From UBA8437 sp964646205 (GTDB taxonomy: Bacteria > Planctomycetota > Planctomycetia > Planctomycetales > Planctomycetaceae): a stretch of DNA of 64,000 bases. Under the pieces are notes generated by a model, which worked only from the letters and a program-made list of their open reading frames with translations, was not told the DNA's origin and ran no database searches. The position numbers and the translations under genes are program-made. The first letter of the stretch is position 1. Each line of letters opens with the position of its first letter. This document shows, piece after piece, positions 8,002-17,610 of this stretch. The stretch is taken from the NCBI GenBank assembly GCA_964646205.1, contig CAZYAZ010000015.1, forward strand, positions 19,524-83,523. The letters are read 5' to 3'.

Positions 8002-9385
8002 GAATCTCGTGGATGACACGCCCCCGGCTGATGGGGATCGGCCGATCCAGTGGGTCATGGACAACGGTTTCTGACCCGTAGCCCAGGCAGTGGAACATGG
8101 TGGAAATGATGTCACGGGGTCGGACGACACCGTCGACGGGAAACGCGGCGTGGCGGTCACTGGAACCGTGAACGACTCCGCCACGGATGCCACCTCCGGC
8201 CATCGCAACCGAGAAACAGTTTCCCCAGTGGTCCCGTCCCGCGTTCTTGTTGATTTTTGGCGTGTGTCCAAATTCTCCCTGCCACACGACCAGCGTGTCG
8301 TCCAGCAGGCCGCGTTGTTCGAGATCCTCGAGCAACGCGGTGAAGGCCTGGTCCATCATGGGCATCAGGAATGATTTCAAGGACTTGCAGTGCAGGGAGT
8401 GCGTGTCCCAGCCACCCTGGTTGGGCTTGTCCTTGATCCGGGTCCAGTTGAGTTGGACCAGCGACACGTTGCGTTCGATCAATCGGCGTGCCAGCAACAC
8501 GCTCTGGGCGAAACGGCTTCGTCCATAACGATCTCGGGTCTTGTCAGATTCTTCCCCGAGATCGAATGCCGTGCCCGCCTGTCCGCGGGTGAGCAGGTCG
8601 AGTGCCTGCCTGGCTTGGAGTTGGTAAGAACTGACCGCGGGGGCACGGTCCAGGTGCCCGCGAGTGGAATCGAACTGTTCGAGCAGCCGGCGTCGACGGT
8701 CCAGTCGCAGTCCCGCGACGTCGGATTCCATTGTCAGTCCGGGGACGTTGAAGGTGTTGTCCTGGGGCTGGCAGTGGATGAGCCATGGATCGTGACGGCG
8801 GCCGAGAAAACCGGCATCCTGTCCGGGCCAGGGAAAGTTGCCGTCGTTCCAGATGTGTTCGGGCAGTGTGATCGCGGCGGGAAGTTGTCCGACTTCCTGC
8901 TTCAGGGAACGCACCAGCGAGCCGACGCAGGGCCAGTTGTTGGGCGGCTTGGGAAGTGCGCTTTCGCGGTTCAGTGGCTGGTGGGGGACGCCGGTGAGCA
9001 TCTGGTAGCCGCTGGAGGAGTGGGAATTGTCGCCCGTGACAACCGCCCGCAGTACCGCCAGCCGGTTGGCCCACCTGGCGGTTCGAGGCATCAGTTCTCC
9101 GACAGGAAGGCCCGTCAACGACGAGGAAATGGAACCGAATTCGCCTCGAATATTGGCCGGGGCATCGGGCTTGGGGTCCCAGGTTTCGTGTTGAGGAGCA
9201 CCGCCGGTCAGTCCGAACAGGATCACCCGTTTCGCGGTGGGTGCGATCGAAGTCGGAGTCGCCGCCCGGGCGGCTGCCAGGCGGGGCATCGTCAGGCCAC
9301 CCAGGCCGATTCCACCGATTCGCATCCACTCGCGACGAGTGATGCCGTCACAGAGTGTTTGTCCATGGTCCAACAGGCTGAGCAT
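7997..9385 (-). CDS. DUF1501 protein with CDGITRR leader
   Basis: A 462-residue DUF1501 protein. I choose ATG 9385; a TTG at 9400 would overlap the upstream DUF1501 gene by 8 bases. The leader reads LCDGITRREWMRIGGIG, a Tat-like motif preceded by a conserved Cys-Asp-Gly also found in three other DUF1501 proteins here. Core motifs are GGAPQHETWDPKP (Glu in the D/E position), LLARRLIERNVSLVQL, VVWQGEFGHTP (His for Arg in GEFGRTP), GRDHWGN and GGGIRGGVVHGSSD. It is the last gene of the PSD1-DUF1501-DUF1501 run, followed by a weak terminator. Function unknown. Confidence 0.92.
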   Translation of the reverse strand: MLSLLDHGQTLCDGITRREWMRIGGIGLGGLTMPRLAAARAATPTSIAPTAKRVILFGLTGGAPQHETWDPKPDAPANIRGEFGSISSSLTGLPVGELMPRTARWANRLAVLRAVVTGDNSHSSSGYQMLTGVPHQPLNRESALPKPPNNWPCVGSLVRSLKQEVGQLPAAITLPEHIWNDGNFPWPGQDAGFLGRRHDPWLIHCQPQDNTFNVPGLTMESDVAGLRLDRRRRLLEQFDSTRGHLDRAPAVSSYQLQARQALDLLTRGQAGTAFDLGEESDKTRDRYGRSRFAQSVLLARRLIERNVSLVQLNWTRIKDKPNQGGWDTHSLHCKSLKSFLMPMMDQAFTALLEDLEQRGLLDDTLVVWQGEFGHTPKINKNAGRDHWGNCFSVAMAGGGIRGGVVHGSSDRHAAFPVDGVVRPRDIISTMFHCLGYGSETVVHDPLDRPIPISRGRVIHEIL

Positions 9386-9392
9386 GGTGGCG

Positions 9393-10814
9393 TCATCCAA
9401 TCAATTCGGAAATGACACGAGCTTCGTAAACATCTGTCAATCGCTCGTCGCGCCCGTTGTGGGTGTAGGTCAATTGTTCGTGATCGAGGCCCAGTTGGTG
9501 CAGGATCGTGGCGTGCAAGTCGGCCGTTTGAGTGCGGTTTTCAATGGAGCGATATCCGAAATCATCGGTTGTGCCGTAGGCCTGTCCGCCGCGGATTCCG
9601 CCGCCGGCCAGCCAGACGCTGAAACCATAGGGATGATGGTCGCGGCCCTCGTTTCCCCGGGCCGTGTTGCCGTTCCGCAATTCTGCCCCGGGCGTCCGGC
9701 CGAACTCTCCTCCCCACTGGACCAGGGTCGATTCGAAGAGCCCTCGCCGTTTGAGGTCCGTCAACAGGGCACCAATCGGTCCGTCGGTTTGTCCGCAGAC
9801 GCTTTTGAGGCCACTGGTGTTGCTGCTGTGCGTGTCCCAGGGTTGGCCCTTCATGAACAGTTGCACAAATCGCACGCCCCGTTCGATCAACCGACGGGCC
9901 ATCAGGCAGCGGCGGCCGTAAGACGTCGTTGCCGGGTTGTCCAGGCCGTACATCTGTTGGGTGGCCTTGGTTTCACTCGAGAGATCCAGGGCGTCGGTGG
10001 CCGACAACTGCATGCGGGCGGCGAGTTCGAAGTTGGCGATGCGGGCTTCGAGTTCCAGTTCTCCCGGGCGGGTGCGGAGGTGTTTTTTGTTGAGGGCCTG
10101 GAGGAGTCCGAGGCGTCCGCGACTGACAGCCTCGGTTCGAGATGTGGAGGGCTTGAGATGCAGTACCGGGACCCCCTGTGAACGGAAGGCGGTTCCCTGG
10201 TAGATCGGCGGCAGCCAGCCACTGGACCAGTTGCGGACTCCATCGACGGGCAGTCCGACGGGATCCGGCAGTGCAATATAGGCCGGGAGATCGTCGGTTT
10301 CTGAACCCAGGCCGTAGGCAGCCCAACTGCCGATGTTGGGTCGTCCGGGTCGGATCAGGCCGGTGTTGGCCATCCAGATGGCCTGCTCGTGGTTCCGGTG
10401 TTCGGTGAACATGGACCGGACCACGGCGATGTCGTCGGCGTGCGCCGCCACCCCCGACATCACCTCGGAGAATTCCAGGCCACTTTCCCCATATCGTCGA
10501 AATGAGAACGGGCTACCCAGCAGGTACTTGGTTCTGTCCTCGTCATCGTCGACTTCAGCCGGTGGCGTGGTGCCGTGATAACGGCTGAGCATCGGCTTGG
10601 GGTCCAGCAGGTCGACGTGGCTGGGTCCGCCGTGCATGAACAACTGGATCACCGCGCGGGCGGGTGCCCGGTGGCGAGGCGATCTCTGGCTGAGTGAAGT
10701 TCCCTGGGAATCGGCCGGAACTGTCGAGGTCATCAACGACCCGATTGCCAACCCGGCGAAACCGTCACCCAGGCGGCCCAGGGCCGTGCGCCGCGTGAGA
10801 GGTTGGACAAACAT
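9393..10814 (-). CDS. DUF1501 protein, PSD1-paired subtype
   Basis: A 473-residue DUF1501 protein, start ATG 10814, lying 26 bases after the stop of the PSD1 gene. The leader QPLTRRTALGRLGDGFAG is Tat-like. Core motifs are HGGPSHVDLLDPKP (Asp type), LMARRLIERGVRFVQLF, QWGGEFGRTP, GRDHHPYGFS and GGGIRGGQAYGTTDD. The C-terminal block LGLDHEQLTYTHNGRDERL matches the other PSD1-linked DUF1501 (3121-4614) and no other protein in the window. That pairing suggests the two families act together. Its stop reaches the possible TTG start of the next gene. Confidence 0.92.
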   Translation of the reverse strand: MFVQPLTRRTALGRLGDGFAGLAIGSLMTSTVPADSQGTSLSQRSPRHRAPARAVIQLFMHGGPSHVDLLDPKPMLSRYHGTTPPAEVDDDEDRTKYLLGSPFSFRRYGESGLEFSEVMSGVAAHADDIAVVRSMFTEHRNHEQAIWMANTGLIRPGRPNIGSWAAYGLGSETDDLPAYIALPDPVGLPVDGVRNWSSGWLPPIYQGTAFRSQGVPVLHLKPSTSRTEAVSRGRLGLLQALNKKHLRTRPGELELEARIANFELAARMQLSATDALDLSSETKATQQMYGLDNPATTSYGRRCLMARRLIERGVRFVQLFMKGQPWDTHSSNTSGLKSVCGQTDGPIGALLTDLKRRGLFESTLVQWGGEFGRTPGAELRNGNTARGNEGRDHHPYGFSVWLAGGGIRGGQAYGTTDDFGYRSIENRTQTADLHATILHQLGLDHEQLTYTHNGRDERLTDVYEARVISELIG

Positions 10815-10840
10815 GGTGTGGTTCCGTAGCGGGGCTCGGG

Positions 10841-13501
10841 TCAGTCGATATAAGCGAATTCGTTGCTGGCCAACAGCATGTGACAAACGTCGATGATGGC
10901 TTGCTGGCGGGCGGCGCTGGGGGCCACCGGTTTGCCGTCGGCTCCCTCAAGGTGCCGTTTGGCTTGCGCGGAGAGGAATTCCGCAATCACCTGTCGTTCT
11001 TGATCGGTCGCCGGTCGTGCGTAGGCCAGGCCAATCGCCCGGTCGGCCACCTGCAGGTTTTTCGGGCTGGTCACCCGGGTTGCGAATGCCTGGGCCGCTT
11101 TCTCCATCCAGCGGCTGTTCCAGAGTGTCAGGGCCTGGGTGGCGACGGTCGACTGGGACCGCTGTGCACAGTTGATCTCGATGGTCGGCTGGTCAAAGGC
11201 CTGTAGCATCGTCTGGGGGTTGAGTCTCAGGATCTGGATGTAGACGCTGCGGCGGTTGTCGGGTTGGCCGTCTGCCATGTTCACCTCGCCGTCGGGACGA
11301 CGTGCCACCCGCAACGCATTTCCGAATGGCCGTGGATCCAGACGTCCGGAGACTGCCAGGACGGCGTCGCGGAACGGTTCGGCTTCCAGTCGCCGCAGGT
11401 TCTGCCGCCACAGGAAGAAGTTGTCGGGATCAATGGTCTCGGAATGGGCGATCCTGTCGCGGGAGGGGCGCGAGTTCTGTCGATAGACCGAGGAGAGCAC
11501 GATCAGGCGATGCACATGCTTGATGTCCCATCCGGACGTGATGAACTCGCGAGCCAGCCAGTCGAGCAGCTTGGGATGTGTTGGTGCAGCACCGCTGGAT
11601 CCGAAATCGTCGGGTGTCCTGACGATGCCGTGGCCGAAGTGATGCATCCAGATCCGGTTGACCATCACGCGGGCCGTCAGTGGGTGGTTGGGGTGAGTCA
11701 ACCAACGAGCGAAAGCCAGTCGACGTCCGGTGGAGCGAGCCGATTCGGGCGGGGATTTCCAGTCCAGCGGCCGGCCATTGCGGAGGACCACCGGGACCTC
11801 GGGCGCGACAATCGGCCCAGGTGTCAACGGGTCGCCTCGTCGCAGCAACGGGGTCTTCACGTTGCCGGGCAGGTCATACAGTGCCCGAATCTCTTCGAGG
11901 TACACCCGGCGTCGCTGCCACGATCCTGATTCGGATTGCAGCCGGTTTTTTTGGGTGGCGTAGTCGGGAAACTCCTTGGGCAGCAGTGTGGCCAGGGACT
12001 TCGCGTCGGGCCGCAGCAAGGTGGTGAACTTGCCAGCAAGGTATTTCTGGATGGAATCCCGATCAGCAGCAGCGGTGCGTACCGCCTTGGCAACATCGGC
12101 TCGAATCGGCTCGGGCAACGTTGCCACCCGCTTGTCGAATAGCTTGTTGGCATGGGAGGTGTCGAGGGCTTTCAGTTCCGAGGCGATTCGTTTGATGTTG
12201 GCATCCACCTCGGCGTTTCGGGCCGTGGCCGCCTTCTTCTGTTTTGACGTGGCAATCAGCAGGCGCCGTTGCGTTTGCGGGATCCACTGCTTGGGACGCA
12301 GGGCGGGCATGAAGATCGCCTGCAGCCGGTAGTAATCGGCCTGGGAAACCGGGTCGAACTTGTGATTGTGGCATCGAGCACAGTGAATGGTCAGTCCCAT
12401 GGTTGTCGAGGCGACGATTTGCAGGGTGTCGTTGAGCGTCGGGTAGTGATACAGGGCGTCGGCATTCTTGATCGTCTTGAAGTCGGGCCGGGACGCATCG
12501 GCGGCCATTCTCAGGAAGCCCGTCGCGATCAATCCCTCGACGACGTTCTCGGGCAATCGCTCGGCCGTGTCATGGATTGACCAGTAATCGGTCAATTCGT
12601 CACCGGCCAGTTGTTCATGCAGAAAACGGTCGTAGGGCTTGTTGGCGTTGAGAGCCCGGATGACGTAATCCCGGTACCTCCAGGTGAAGGGCAGGGGGAC
12701 GTCGGCGCTGAGCACACCGGCCGAGTCGGCGTAGCCGGCGGTATCGAGCCAGTGCCGGCCCCAGTGTTCCCCGTAGGCCGGGCTGGCCAGCAGCCTGTCG
12801 ACCTCGTGTCGGAATGCGTCATCCGAGGGGTTGGCCAGGAAACTGGCGACGTGGTGATCGGCCGGCGGCAGTCCGGTCAGGTCATAGCTGAGGCGTCGCA
12901 GCAGCGTGGCGCGGTCGGCTTCGGGTGAGAGTTGCAGTTGGCGGTCCTGGAGCGTGGCGAGGATGAAGCCATCGACAGGAGTCCGTACACGCCGGGCATT
13001 TGTCGGGTCCTTGACTGGTGGCACGGGGTGACGCCGTGGTGGCTGGAAGGCCCAGTAGGTGCGTTCGTCCTCCGAGAGGGTCTCCAGGCGGATGTCGTTG
13101 AGTGGGTCGGACGGCCCGGTGGCCTGGCCGGTACCCGGGGCACCCTCGTTGATCCATGTTCGGATCACTCCCTTTTGGGCGGCGGTCAGTTTTGGCCCCT
13201 TGGGTGGCATGCGGTTGGAGGCCAACACGCCCCACAAACGACTGCTCTCGGCAGCGTTGAGCCGTACCACCGCACCCTTGTCACTGCCGGCCAGGACGCT
13301 CCGTCGGGTCGAGAGATCCAGGCCGGCCTTGGGTTTGGTCCCGGAGTGGCAGCCGGTGCACCGGGCCCTGAGAATTGGCAGGACTGTTTTCTCGAATGTC
13401 GCCAACTTGGAGTCGGCGGTCTGTTTCTTGTCCGCGGCCGTCGCGGGATCATTCCACGAGAGCGAGAGCACAAGGGCGGCGAGAAGGGACAGTCGAAACA
13501 T
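10841..13501 (-). CDS. PSCyt1-PSCyt2-PSD1 cytochrome-like protein (DUF1549/DUF1553)
   Basis: An 886-residue secreted protein. The start is ATG 13501, opening a Sec signal (FRLSLLAALVLSLSW...ATAA). PSCyt1 follows with one heme-binding CTGCH at residues 48-52, in a context typical of planctomycete cytochromes. DUF1549 follows (TYWAFQPPRRHPVPPV, then CARCHNHKFDPV), then a long helical linker and DUF1553 (VMVNRIWMHHFGHGIV, THPKLLDWLARE). This is the long form; the gene at 1164-3077 lacks the heme domain. It leads the block with two DUF1501 genes. A redox role outside the cytoplasm is likely from the heme; the substrate is unknown. Confidence 0.93.
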   Translation of the reverse strand: MFRLSLLAALVLSLSWNDPATAADKKQTADSKLATFEKTVLPILRARCTGCHSGTKPKAGLDLSTRRSVLAGSDKGAVVRLNAAESSRLWGVLASNRMPPKGPKLTAAQKGVIRTWINEGAPGTGQATGPSDPLNDIRLETLSEDERTYWAFQPPRRHPVPPVKDPTNARRVRTPVDGFILATLQDRQLQLSPEADRATLLRRLSYDLTGLPPADHHVASFLANPSDDAFRHEVDRLLASPAYGEHWGRHWLDTAGYADSAGVLSADVPLPFTWRYRDYVIRALNANKPYDRFLHEQLAGDELTDYWSIHDTAERLPENVVEGLIATGFLRMAADASRPDFKTIKNADALYHYPTLNDTLQIVASTTMGLTIHCARCHNHKFDPVSQADYYRLQAIFMPALRPKQWIPQTQRRLLIATSKQKKAATARNAEVDANIKRIASELKALDTSHANKLFDKRVATLPEPIRADVAKAVRTAAADRDSIQKYLAGKFTTLLRPDAKSLATLLPKEFPDYATQKNRLQSESGSWQRRRVYLEEIRALYDLPGNVKTPLLRRGDPLTPGPIVAPEVPVVLRNGRPLDWKSPPESARSTGRRLAFARWLTHPNHPLTARVMVNRIWMHHFGHGIVRTPDDFGSSGAAPTHPKLLDWLAREFITSGWDIKHVHRLIVLSSVYRQNSRPSRDRIAHSETIDPDNFFLWRQNLRRLEAEPFRDAVLAVSGRLDPRPFGNALRVARRPDGEVNMADGQPDNRRSVYIQILRLNPQTMLQAFDQPTIEINCAQRSQSTVATQALTLWNSRWMEKAAQAFATRVTSPKNLQVADRAIGLAYARPATDQERQVIAEFLSAQAKRHLEGADGKPVAPSAARQQAIIDVCHMLLASNEFAYID

Positions 13502-13633
13502 CGGAACCCGGTGGCGGAACTTGCGAGGAGGTGATCGATTCTCCCCGTGGCAGGACCTCCAGTCTAACACAACCGACCACGGCTGGGAGATGGCCTGTGG
13601 CCGGTTGTGTCTGCTGGAGTCCTTTTGCCGGTG

Positions 13634-14692
13634 TCACTTCGCGTTGGGCAGTTGGTATCCCTTCACGTTGGTCCGGATCCGGTACAGGCTTTTCCCCGAC
13701 GTGATGTAGAGCAGGTTGGCGTCCTTGCCACGTGCAAACCCGACATTGGTTGGCAACTCGGGCGTCTTGATATAGGCCAGTTCCTTGCCCGCGGGGGAGT
13801 AGACAACGATTCCGGGTTTTTTTTCCGATCGCACGGCAACGAACAGGTTGCCCGTGGCGTCGACGATCAGCCCGTCGGGGCCATCCTCGGGGTAATAGTC
13901 AACCAGCGTCTTGCGGAACGAGGCCTCTCCCTTGTTGTCCAGGTCGTAGGCCATCAGTGCCATGTGTCCCTTTCGCAGTGGAGCCGCCGGTGCGACTGGG
14001 CCCTTGGCGTCCTCGGCCTTTCCCAGCCGTTCGAAGCCGGTGGCACCGTTGTCGTTGCTGACGACATACAGTGTCTTCTGGTCGGGGGAGATGCAGACAC
14101 CGTTGGGCTTGCCGGCATCGCTGATGATGCGGTGGATCGATCCGTCGGTGTCGATACGGTAGACGCCCATCACGGGTTGCTCGATGGCCTCGTGCCCGAG
14201 GTACCTGGGGTCACTGAAGTAGAGACGTCCCTTGAGATCGATGGTGACGTCATTGGGAGAGTTCAGTTTGCGGCCCTCGAACATGCCGGCCACGATGTAA
14301 CTCATCCCGGTCTTCATGTCGGTGCGTGTGACTCGTTGTCCACCGTAGTCGGCGCCCTCGCAGACGATCATGTCGCCCCGGGCGTCGAACTTGATGCCGT
14401 TGGACATCCCCGAGGGGGACCGGAAGATTTTTGTCTTGTTTGTTTTCGGGTTGTACTTCCAGATGTGGCCGGCGTGGATGGCTCCGGTTTCGGTCACCGC
14501 CTGGTGCGAGAAGGTGATGTCACTGAAATAGACCATCCCATCGGGAGCGACCGCGACACCCTCGGTCAGGACGATGCCGTCGAAGAGTTTCTCGAGCTTG
14601 GCACCGGGCGGGATGATGGGATCGGCGGCCCGGGCCGTCGACAGGCTGGTCAGCCCGAGAATCAGCAGCAGGTGGGTGGTGAAGAGTCGCAT
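13634..14692 (-). CDS. SMP-30/gluconolactonase-like beta-propeller
   Basis: A 352-residue secreted protein of the SMP-30/gluconolactonase/LRE family, expected to be a six-bladed propeller that hydrolyses sugar lactones. Start ATG 14692 opens a signal (RLFTTHLLLILGLTS...ARA). The metal-site segments of the family are visible: KLFDGIVLTEGVAVAPDG (Glu ligand), KLNSPNDVTIDLKGRLYF (Asn-Asp) and GKPNGVCISPDQKTLYV (Asn and Asp region). It lies 67 bases downstream of the GH-like gene and 132 bases upstream of the PSD1 gene, all on one strand. Fold and family are clear; the substrate is inferred. Confidence 0.88.
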   Translation of the reverse strand: MRLFTTHLLLILGLTSLSTARAADPIIPPGAKLEKLFDGIVLTEGVAVAPDGMVYFSDITFSHQAVTETGAIHAGHIWKYNPKTNKTKIFRSPSGMSNGIKFDARGDMIVCEGADYGGQRVTRTDMKTGMSYIVAGMFEGRKLNSPNDVTIDLKGRLYFSDPRYLGHEAIEQPVMGVYRIDTDGSIHRIISDAGKPNGVCISPDQKTLYVVSNDNGATGFERLGKAEDAKGPVAPAAPLRKGHMALMAYDLDNKGEASFRKTLVDYYPEDGPDGLIVDATGNLFVAVRSEKKPGIVVYSPAGKELAYIKTPELPTNVGFARGKDANLLYITSGKSLYRIRTNVKGYQLPNAK

Positions 14693-14759
14693 GGTGTATT
14701 TCCTTGAAGAGACTGTGTTTGAAGAATCGTGTCCCGGGCGGGACTGTGCCGGATGTTGC

Positions 14760-16430
14760 TCAGGCCAATCGGGGGTAAAAGCGGTAGCTGTAGAGCACCG
14801 CGCCGCGAATTTCAAAATGCAATGAGACCGTCTGCCCGACCAGTTCATCAAGGTCGGGCCTGGTCTTCCAGCGGGCGAAGGAGTACAGCCGTTTGTTGTC
14901 GACGGGAATACGGGAATCCTCGAGCGAGTAGCCAGGCAGCGGTGAGCCGTCGGGCCCGATAGCAGCGACCCGGATCGGCGTGTGTTCCAGGTACTCGACG
15001 TTAATGGCCAGGTGCTTTCGTGTCAGCTTGATCGGCGTGGTGCGGACGTGGCCGGGTGGCAGGTTCCGCCACTGGCCCAGACCGGCAAACCGGTCGAGAC
15101 CGATGGTCGCCAGCCCCATCGACATCGGCACACCACGGTTGGCGTGCGTCTTGATGCCACCACCGGTGTAATGAATCAGCAGTTTTTCACCGACTCGTCC
15201 GGGTGGATTGTGCGACGGGTAGGCGAGGATACGGTCGAATGACTCTTCCGCTCCCACATCGAGAAATGGCCGGTTGGGAAACACCCGCTGCCACGCCTGG
15301 CCGGGCCGCTGACAGACCAGCTCGCAGGTGGCTCCCAGGCCGGCCAGTGGCCATCGTTCTGCCAGTCCGATGTTCACGTTGCCGTAGTTGAACGGCGTGA
15401 TGCCCCCGTGCCACTGGAAAGTCTTGTTGAACTCGGGATCGGACCCCTTGCCGAAAACCACCTGGAGCTTCGACCACTTCTTCCAGTCCTTGCTGGTTCT
15501 CAGCGACGCGTTTCGACCGCCCTGGTCGTGAGCCCGTTCGTTGAGCCACCAGCGACGGTTGCGATGGTCACGAGTGACCATCATGTAATCGCCTCCCAGG
15601 GCGGGAAACAGTCGTCGCGGTTTTCGGGTCCAGTGGATCCCGTCGGGGCTGGTGTCCATGTACTGACCAAAAACCGCCCGGGAGCGAGCCACCTGTTCGG
15701 GGCTGACTCCCGGGTACCGTTTGGGGTACGCGGGAGCCCACATGCGATGATCTTGCATGTTCGCGATCAGCTTGTATCGCCGCATCGGATCGGGGTCGTC
15801 GTCGTCGCGGACGACGGTCAATCCGTCGAGATTGTTGATCACGCCGATCTGGTTGCCGTGTTCGTCGATTGCTGGAAGTCCCAGCCCCCGCCGGGCCAAT
15901 TCCTCGTCGACCAGGTTTTTTCCCTGTGGGTGGCAACTGTAGAAGAGGTTGTTTCTCTTGCTGCCCCGGAATTCAACAACTCCCAGGCTGGGCTTGTGCC
16001 AATGAACGCCGTCGTGGCTTTCGGCGTAGGCGTATCCTCCGACATCGAGTTGGTCGAATCGACGCTGTGTGTTGAAAGCGAAGTACCACATCCGGAACAG
16101 CCCGTCGGGTTCCTGGATCACGCTGCCCCAGGCCTGGGCTCGTTCGCCTTCCCAGGGGCGGTCGGCCACCAGCACGGGTCGGGGGTGTTTCCGCAGCCGG
16201 TTCATGATCCTCAGGACATGTTTCTGCTCGGAGACTTCGTGATCGTCAATCAACAGGTGCAGATGGGGGTCGTGATGGTCCTGCGGATCCTTGTTCGTGG
16301 CGAGCAGGTAACTCTGGTTGCCATCGTCCGGTGGTGCTGACAGGACGCGGGGCGGTCCACCGGGCGTCCCGGCAGCTGTGGCGAGGGTGATCGAGGAGGC
16401 GAGGAACTGTCGACGAGTTGGGCCGGGCAT
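14760..16430 (-). CDS. Tat-exported glycoside-hydrolase-like propeller protein
   Basis: A 556-residue protein that I place with the five-bladed propeller glycosidases (GH32/GH43/GH130-like) by its repeating Asp-rich turns; the family is not certain. Start ATG 16430 gives a Tat leader (GPTRRQFLASSITLATAAG). Other features are MWYFAFNTQRRFDQ, a YAESHDGVHWHKPSLGVVEF block, DPMRRYKLIANM, TSPDGIHWTRKPRRLF and the ending GAVLYSYRF. These blocks recur in the protein at 50406-52586, so the two are distant paralogues. It is divergent from the gene at 16594. A role in extracellular polysaccharide breakdown fits the context but is inferred. Confidence 0.75.
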   Translation of the reverse strand: MPGPTRRQFLASSITLATAAGTPGGPPRVLSAPPDDGNQSYLLATNKDPQDHHDPHLHLLIDDHEVSEQKHVLRIMNRLRKHPRPVLVADRPWEGERAQAWGSVIQEPDGLFRMWYFAFNTQRRFDQLDVGGYAYAESHDGVHWHKPSLGVVEFRGSKRNNLFYSCHPQGKNLVDEELARRGLGLPAIDEHGNQIGVINNLDGLTVVRDDDDPDPMRRYKLIANMQDHRMWAPAYPKRYPGVSPEQVARSRAVFGQYMDTSPDGIHWTRKPRRLFPALGGDYMMVTRDHRNRRWWLNERAHDQGGRNASLRTSKDWKKWSKLQVVFGKGSDPEFNKTFQWHGGITPFNYGNVNIGLAERWPLAGLGATCELVCQRPGQAWQRVFPNRPFLDVGAEESFDRILAYPSHNPPGRVGEKLLIHYTGGGIKTHANRGVPMSMGLATIGLDRFAGLGQWRNLPPGHVRTTPIKLTRKHLAINVEYLEHTPIRVAAIGPDGSPLPGYSLEDSRIPVDNKRLYSFARWKTRPDLDELVGQTVSLHFEIRGAVLYSYRFYPRLA

Positions 16431-16593
16431 TCCAGGGAGTCCATCAGGGGCGGGTTGCTGATCGTGTTGATCCGCATCGTCGGCCAATCCCGTCGCCAAT
16501 TCAACGCGCGGCGGGTTGAACCTCGTCTCGGAAAACCCAACACTGTCGGCGGCGAACAACCTCTTGAATTCCCTACCACCGAGACCGCAACTC

Positions 16594-17493
16594 ATGCCCC
16601 GATGGACCCAGGTTCTGGAACTTGATGCTCAACGCCATGTTGTGTCGGGTGAGACCGATGCCCTGGTGGCCGCTGTTCGTTCGGGAGCCGATCTGAGGAT
16701 CGGCACCGGTTTTCGGCACAACGAACACATCGACACCTCTTCGGAACGCGAGGAGTTGATCCGCGAGGTGATGGATTTTCGTGTGACCTACCTGCTCGAG
16801 GACCGGTGGGTGGCGGGGATCGAGAACCTGAGGATGCCCATCGCGTTACCCGACGGATTTGGTCCTCGCGAGTCGATGAGTTTTTTCTTGTACAACCAGG
16901 ATGGCCACCAGGCAATCGCCCGTCCGTTCCTGGACGGCGCGGCCCCAACCGGGGGGCCAGGTGTCTCGGCACCGAATCCGTGGCCGGATATGCCCAAGTA
17001 CCATGAACTGGATGCGTTTGACACCGAGACCAACGCGCCCAGCAGCAACTTTATCTACGACTTCGAGTACTTCCGGTATTTCGTTGGGGCCGACTGGGTC
17101 GAGGTGCTGTCCCACGAGAGTGATGGGAGCGTGACTTCCGGATCGATCGACCGGTTGGCCGATGCGTTCGCTGCAGGTGCGGAGATCAAGGTGGCGATCC
17201 GCGGCTTGTGTGCGGATCTGGAGGATTCATCGTCGTCGGTCGACCACGAGGTCTTTGTGCACCTGGGAGCCTGCTACTACTACACGGAAGAAAAACGGTT
17301 GATGGCCGCGGCACACCCGGTGGTACGGACACGACCGGCCACGCCGCTGGGTTACGGCACGGAATCCTGGGATTTTGGTTGGCTGATGCCCCGGACCGAT
17401 GGCTTTGTGGCCGGCTGGCTGGTTGACCCGCACACGTTGCAGTTCCGCCGCGAAGACCGTCGCTATGCCATTCGCTGGTTCGTCAGCCAGTGA
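16594..17493 (+). CDS. Unrecognised protein with an internal duplication
   Basis: I do not recognise this 299-residue protein. The start is ATG 16594 (MPRWTQVL); an in-frame ATG at 16516 would add 26 weakly convincing residues. There is no signal peptide. It appears to be two copies of one domain. In copy 1 (about 1-115) WTQVLEL leads to HVVSGETDALVAAVRSGADL and then MSFFLYNQDG. In copy 2 (about 168-297) WVEVLSH leads to SVTSGSIDRLADAFAAGAEI and then WDFGWLMPRTDG. The conserved S-G-x(2)-D-x-L/A-x(3)-GA pattern is clear in both. It stands between divergent and same-strand degradative genes, 117 bases before a sialidase. Confidence 0.8.
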   Translation: MPRWTQVLELDAQRHVVSGETDALVAAVRSGADLRIGTGFRHNEHIDTSSEREELIREVMDFRVTYLLEDRWVAGIENLRMPIALPDGFGPRESMSFFLYNQDGHQAIARPFLDGAAPTGGPGVSAPNPWPDMPKYHELDAFDTETNAPSSNFIYDFEYFRYFVGADWVEVLSHESDGSVTSGSIDRLADAFAAGAEIKVAIRGLCADLEDSSSSVDHEVFVHLGACYYYTEEKRLMAAAHPVVRTRPATPLGYGTESWDFGWLMPRTDGFVAGWLVDPHTLQFRREDRRYAIRWFVSQ

Positions 17494-17610
17494 GATGGTC
17501 GTCTGGTTTGACAATTGTCAGTCGAACGAGTTGGTTGGAGGGTCTGCGTTGACCGGGTTGCGTGTCCCGGCGACCGCCAACCAGATTCTCCAATGGAAAC
17601 GGGTGCCCTG

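Noticed and set aside
13607..14707. Long open frame opposite the SMP-30-like gene
   Set aside because: Antisense shadow; no recognisable motif, and the other strand carries the lactonase motifs.
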